A stretch of DNA of 7,320 nt, taken from NCBI GenBank assembly GCA_026706505.1, contig JAPOYQ010000929.1, forward strand, positions 3,589-10,908, in the 5' to 3' direction. This DNA is from Gemmatimonadota bacterium (GTDB taxonomy: Bacteria; Latescibacterota; UBA2968; UBA8231). Position 1 is the first letter of the stretch; each line of letters starts with the position of its first letter. Shown here piece by piece: positions 5,900-7,320 of this stretch. Below the pieces are notes generated by a model. That model worked only from the letters and a program-made list of their open reading frames with translations. It was not told the origin of the DNA and searched no databases. Both the position numbers and the translations under genes were made by a program.

Positions 5900-7320
5900 A
5901 TGACCGACCGCCCCAACCTCCTCGTCATAATGACCGACCAACAGCGCGCCACGGCCAGCCACCTCTACGGCAACACCTTCTGCCAAACCCCATCAATGGA
6001 ACGCCTAGCCGCCGACGGCGTGCTCTTTGAAAACGCAATCACCCCGCACCCGCTCTGCGTGCCAGCGCGCATCTCTTTTTGGACCTCGCAGTTTCCCCAC
6101 TCGCACGGCGGCCGGCGCAACCAGACCTTGATGCCCGCCGGGGCCACGCACGCCTGGCAACTCTGGAAGGAAGCTGGCTACGCCACGGGCCTGATCGGCA
6201 AAAACCACTGCTTCCAGCGGGAGGAGGATTTGGCGCTCTTTGACGTGTGGAATGCCTTTACCCACGGCGGGCGCAACGAGGGGCCACAGACGCGGGGCAT
6301 GGACTGGTTCCGGCCGGAAGAAGGTCGCCGCAAGGTCGCCGCTGCGCATCGCCAGCTCGCCCACCAAAACCCCCGCTTTAGCTACGGCACTTCCGAACTG
6401 CCGTTGGAAGACCACTCCACCGGCCTGATCGCCGGGCAGACGACGCGCTTCATCGAAAAGCACCAAGACCAGCCCTTTGCCCTGTGGGTTTCCTTTCCCG
6501 ACCCGCACGAGCCGTGGCTTTGCCCGGCCGAGTACGCGGCCCTGTTCCCACCCTCGGCCATTGACCTACCCCCCTGGCGCGACGACGAATTCGACGACGA
6601 GCGCGCCCCCGAGCGCAACCGAGTGCTCTACCAAATGCTGGGGGTACGCCGCGACCCGCCCGAAGACCTCTACGGCGTCATGGCCTCGTACTTTGGTATG
6701 GTGCGCTTTATCGACGACGCGCTCGGCCAGATCCTCGACAAACTCGACGAACTGGGGCTGCGGGAACAGACGATTGTGGTCTTTTGTTCGGACCACGGCG
6801 ACTTCATGGGCGAACACGCCATGCAGTGCAAGGGCGGGGTCTTCTACGACAGCCTGACACGGGTGCCACTGATCGTCTCTTGGCCTGGGCAGGTCGCCAC
6901 CGGAGTGCGCGACCAGAGCATGGCCAATCTGATCGATGTAGTACCGACGCTGTTGCACTTGCAAGAGTTAGAGCAGCCGCGCTCAATGCACGGAACGCCG
7001 CTGCCCACCGCAACCAACGCCACACCCCGGGACGCGACCTTTTCCGAATACGGCTGCGGCGGGCCGCTCTTTACCATGGCCGACTTGGAAAAACTGCCTC
7101 AACCTTGGGGCCGCAAAACCCTGATCGACAGCTTGCAGTGGCGCGAGGCGGCTGGCCGCTGCAAGATGGTCCGCACCCGCGAATGGAAGTACGTCCACGA
7201 TCCCATGGGAGACCGCGACGAACTCTACGACCTCGTCGCCGACCCAAACGAATTGGTCAATGTGATCGACGAGGAGCAACACCGCGACGCCCTCGCCGCC
7301 GCAGGCGCATGGCGGCGAGG
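5900..7320 (+). CDS. Type I sulfatase (alkaline phosphatase superfamily), 3' end outside window
   Basis: The frame is open from the ATG at 5900 to the window end (473 codons, no stop), so only the last part is missing. It opens with RPNLLVIMTDQQR, the first core strand with metal ligands D13 and Q14. The sulfatase signature C53-V-P-A-R57 carries the cysteine that becomes formylglycine, so a maturation enzyme is needed elsewhere in the genome. Further active-site elements are GLIGKNH (K101, H103), FPDPHEPW (H203), CSDHGDFMGEH with metal ligands D298 and H299, and K311. The C-terminal segment has the typical KMVRTREWKYVHD and ELYDLVADPNELVN. The enzyme hydrolyses sulfate esters; the substrate cannot be read off, and choline sulfatase-like or phosphonate monoester hydrolase-like members share these motifs. 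There is no signal peptide, which points to a cytosolic enzyme. GC-rich, C-ending codons contrast with the upstream genes, so it is probably host backbone or a separate operon. Confidence 0.95.
   Translation, partial: MTDRPNLLVIMTDQQRATASHLYGNTFCQTPSMERLAADGVLFENAITPHPLCVPARISFWTSQFPHSHGGRRNQTLMPAGATHAWQLWKEAGYATGLIGKNHCFQREEDLALFDVWNAFTHGGRNEGPQTRGMDWFRPEEGRRKVAAAHRQLAHQNPRFSYGTSELPLEDHSTGLIAGQTTRFIEKHQDQPFALWVSFPDPHEPWLCPAEYAALFPPSAIDLPPWRDDEFDDERAPERNRVLYQMLGVRRDPPEDLYGVMASYFGMVRFIDDALGQILDKLDELGLREQTIVVFCSDHGDFMGEHAMQCKGGVFYDSLTRVPLIVSWPGQVATGVRDQSMANLIDVVPTLLHLQELEQPRSMHGTPLPTATNATPRDATFSEYGCGGPLFTMADLEKLPQPWGRKTLIDSLQWREAAGRCKMVRTREWKYVHDPMGDRDELYDLVADPNELVNVIDEEQHRDALAAAGAWRR

Noticed and set aside
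6005..6508. 167-codon antisense ORF, with 6477-6857 (+) and 6566-6964 (-), inside the sulfatase
   Set aside because: High-GC shadows of the sulfatase frame, which has complete catalytic motifs.

Overview
The window is bacterial DNA with all recognisable genes on the + strand. The lineage cannot be fixed. DUF433-type and YgiT/MqsA-type antitoxin-like proteins, a cytosolic-looking sulfatase and GTG starts are compatible with many environmental phyla (for example cyanobacterial, chloroflexal or planctomycetal-type genomes), and I cannot choose between them. No RNA genes, CRISPR array, intact insertion sequence or convincing rho-independent terminator were found.

Layout. (1) 1-338: the 3' end of a gene of unknown function that starts outside the window. 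(2) About 317-487: a short out-of-frame remnant that looks like the C-terminus of a DUF4143-type AAA ATPase, overlapping the end of gene 1 and probably marking a deletion or recombination junction. (3) 488-599: 112 bp without a supported gene. (4) 600-830: an intact DUF433 antitoxin-like gene. It overlaps by ATGA an 18-codon ORF (827-883) that looks like the internally deleted remains of its usual toxin partner. (5) 928-5550: a 1540-residue protein with an N-terminal Mrr-like PD-(D/E)XK nuclease, a duplicated coiled-coil linker, a STAND-type NTPase and a very long helical/aromatic-rich C-terminus. This is the architecture of Avs (AVAST) anti-phage pattern-recognition proteins, most like the Mrr-bearing Avs4 type. 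(6) 5574-5810: a small gene 23 bp downstream encoding a YgiT/MqsA-like protein that has lost the zinc-finger cysteines. (7) 5900-window end: the first 473 codons of a type I sulfatase, with much higher GC and C-ending codons than the genes before it.

How it fits together. Genes 4 to 6 are collinear and tightly spaced (44 bp from the toxin remnant to the nuclease-NTPase gene, then 23 bp), so they may form one transcript. The most plausible reading is a small defence island: a nuclease-STAND sensor flanked by toxin-antitoxin debris or by repurposed antitoxin-like regulators, next to other decayed accessory genes and bounded on the right by an ordinary metabolic gene. The Avs-type activity follows from domain architecture and is not demonstrated. 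Whether the two small antitoxin-like proteins belong to the system is the main open question.
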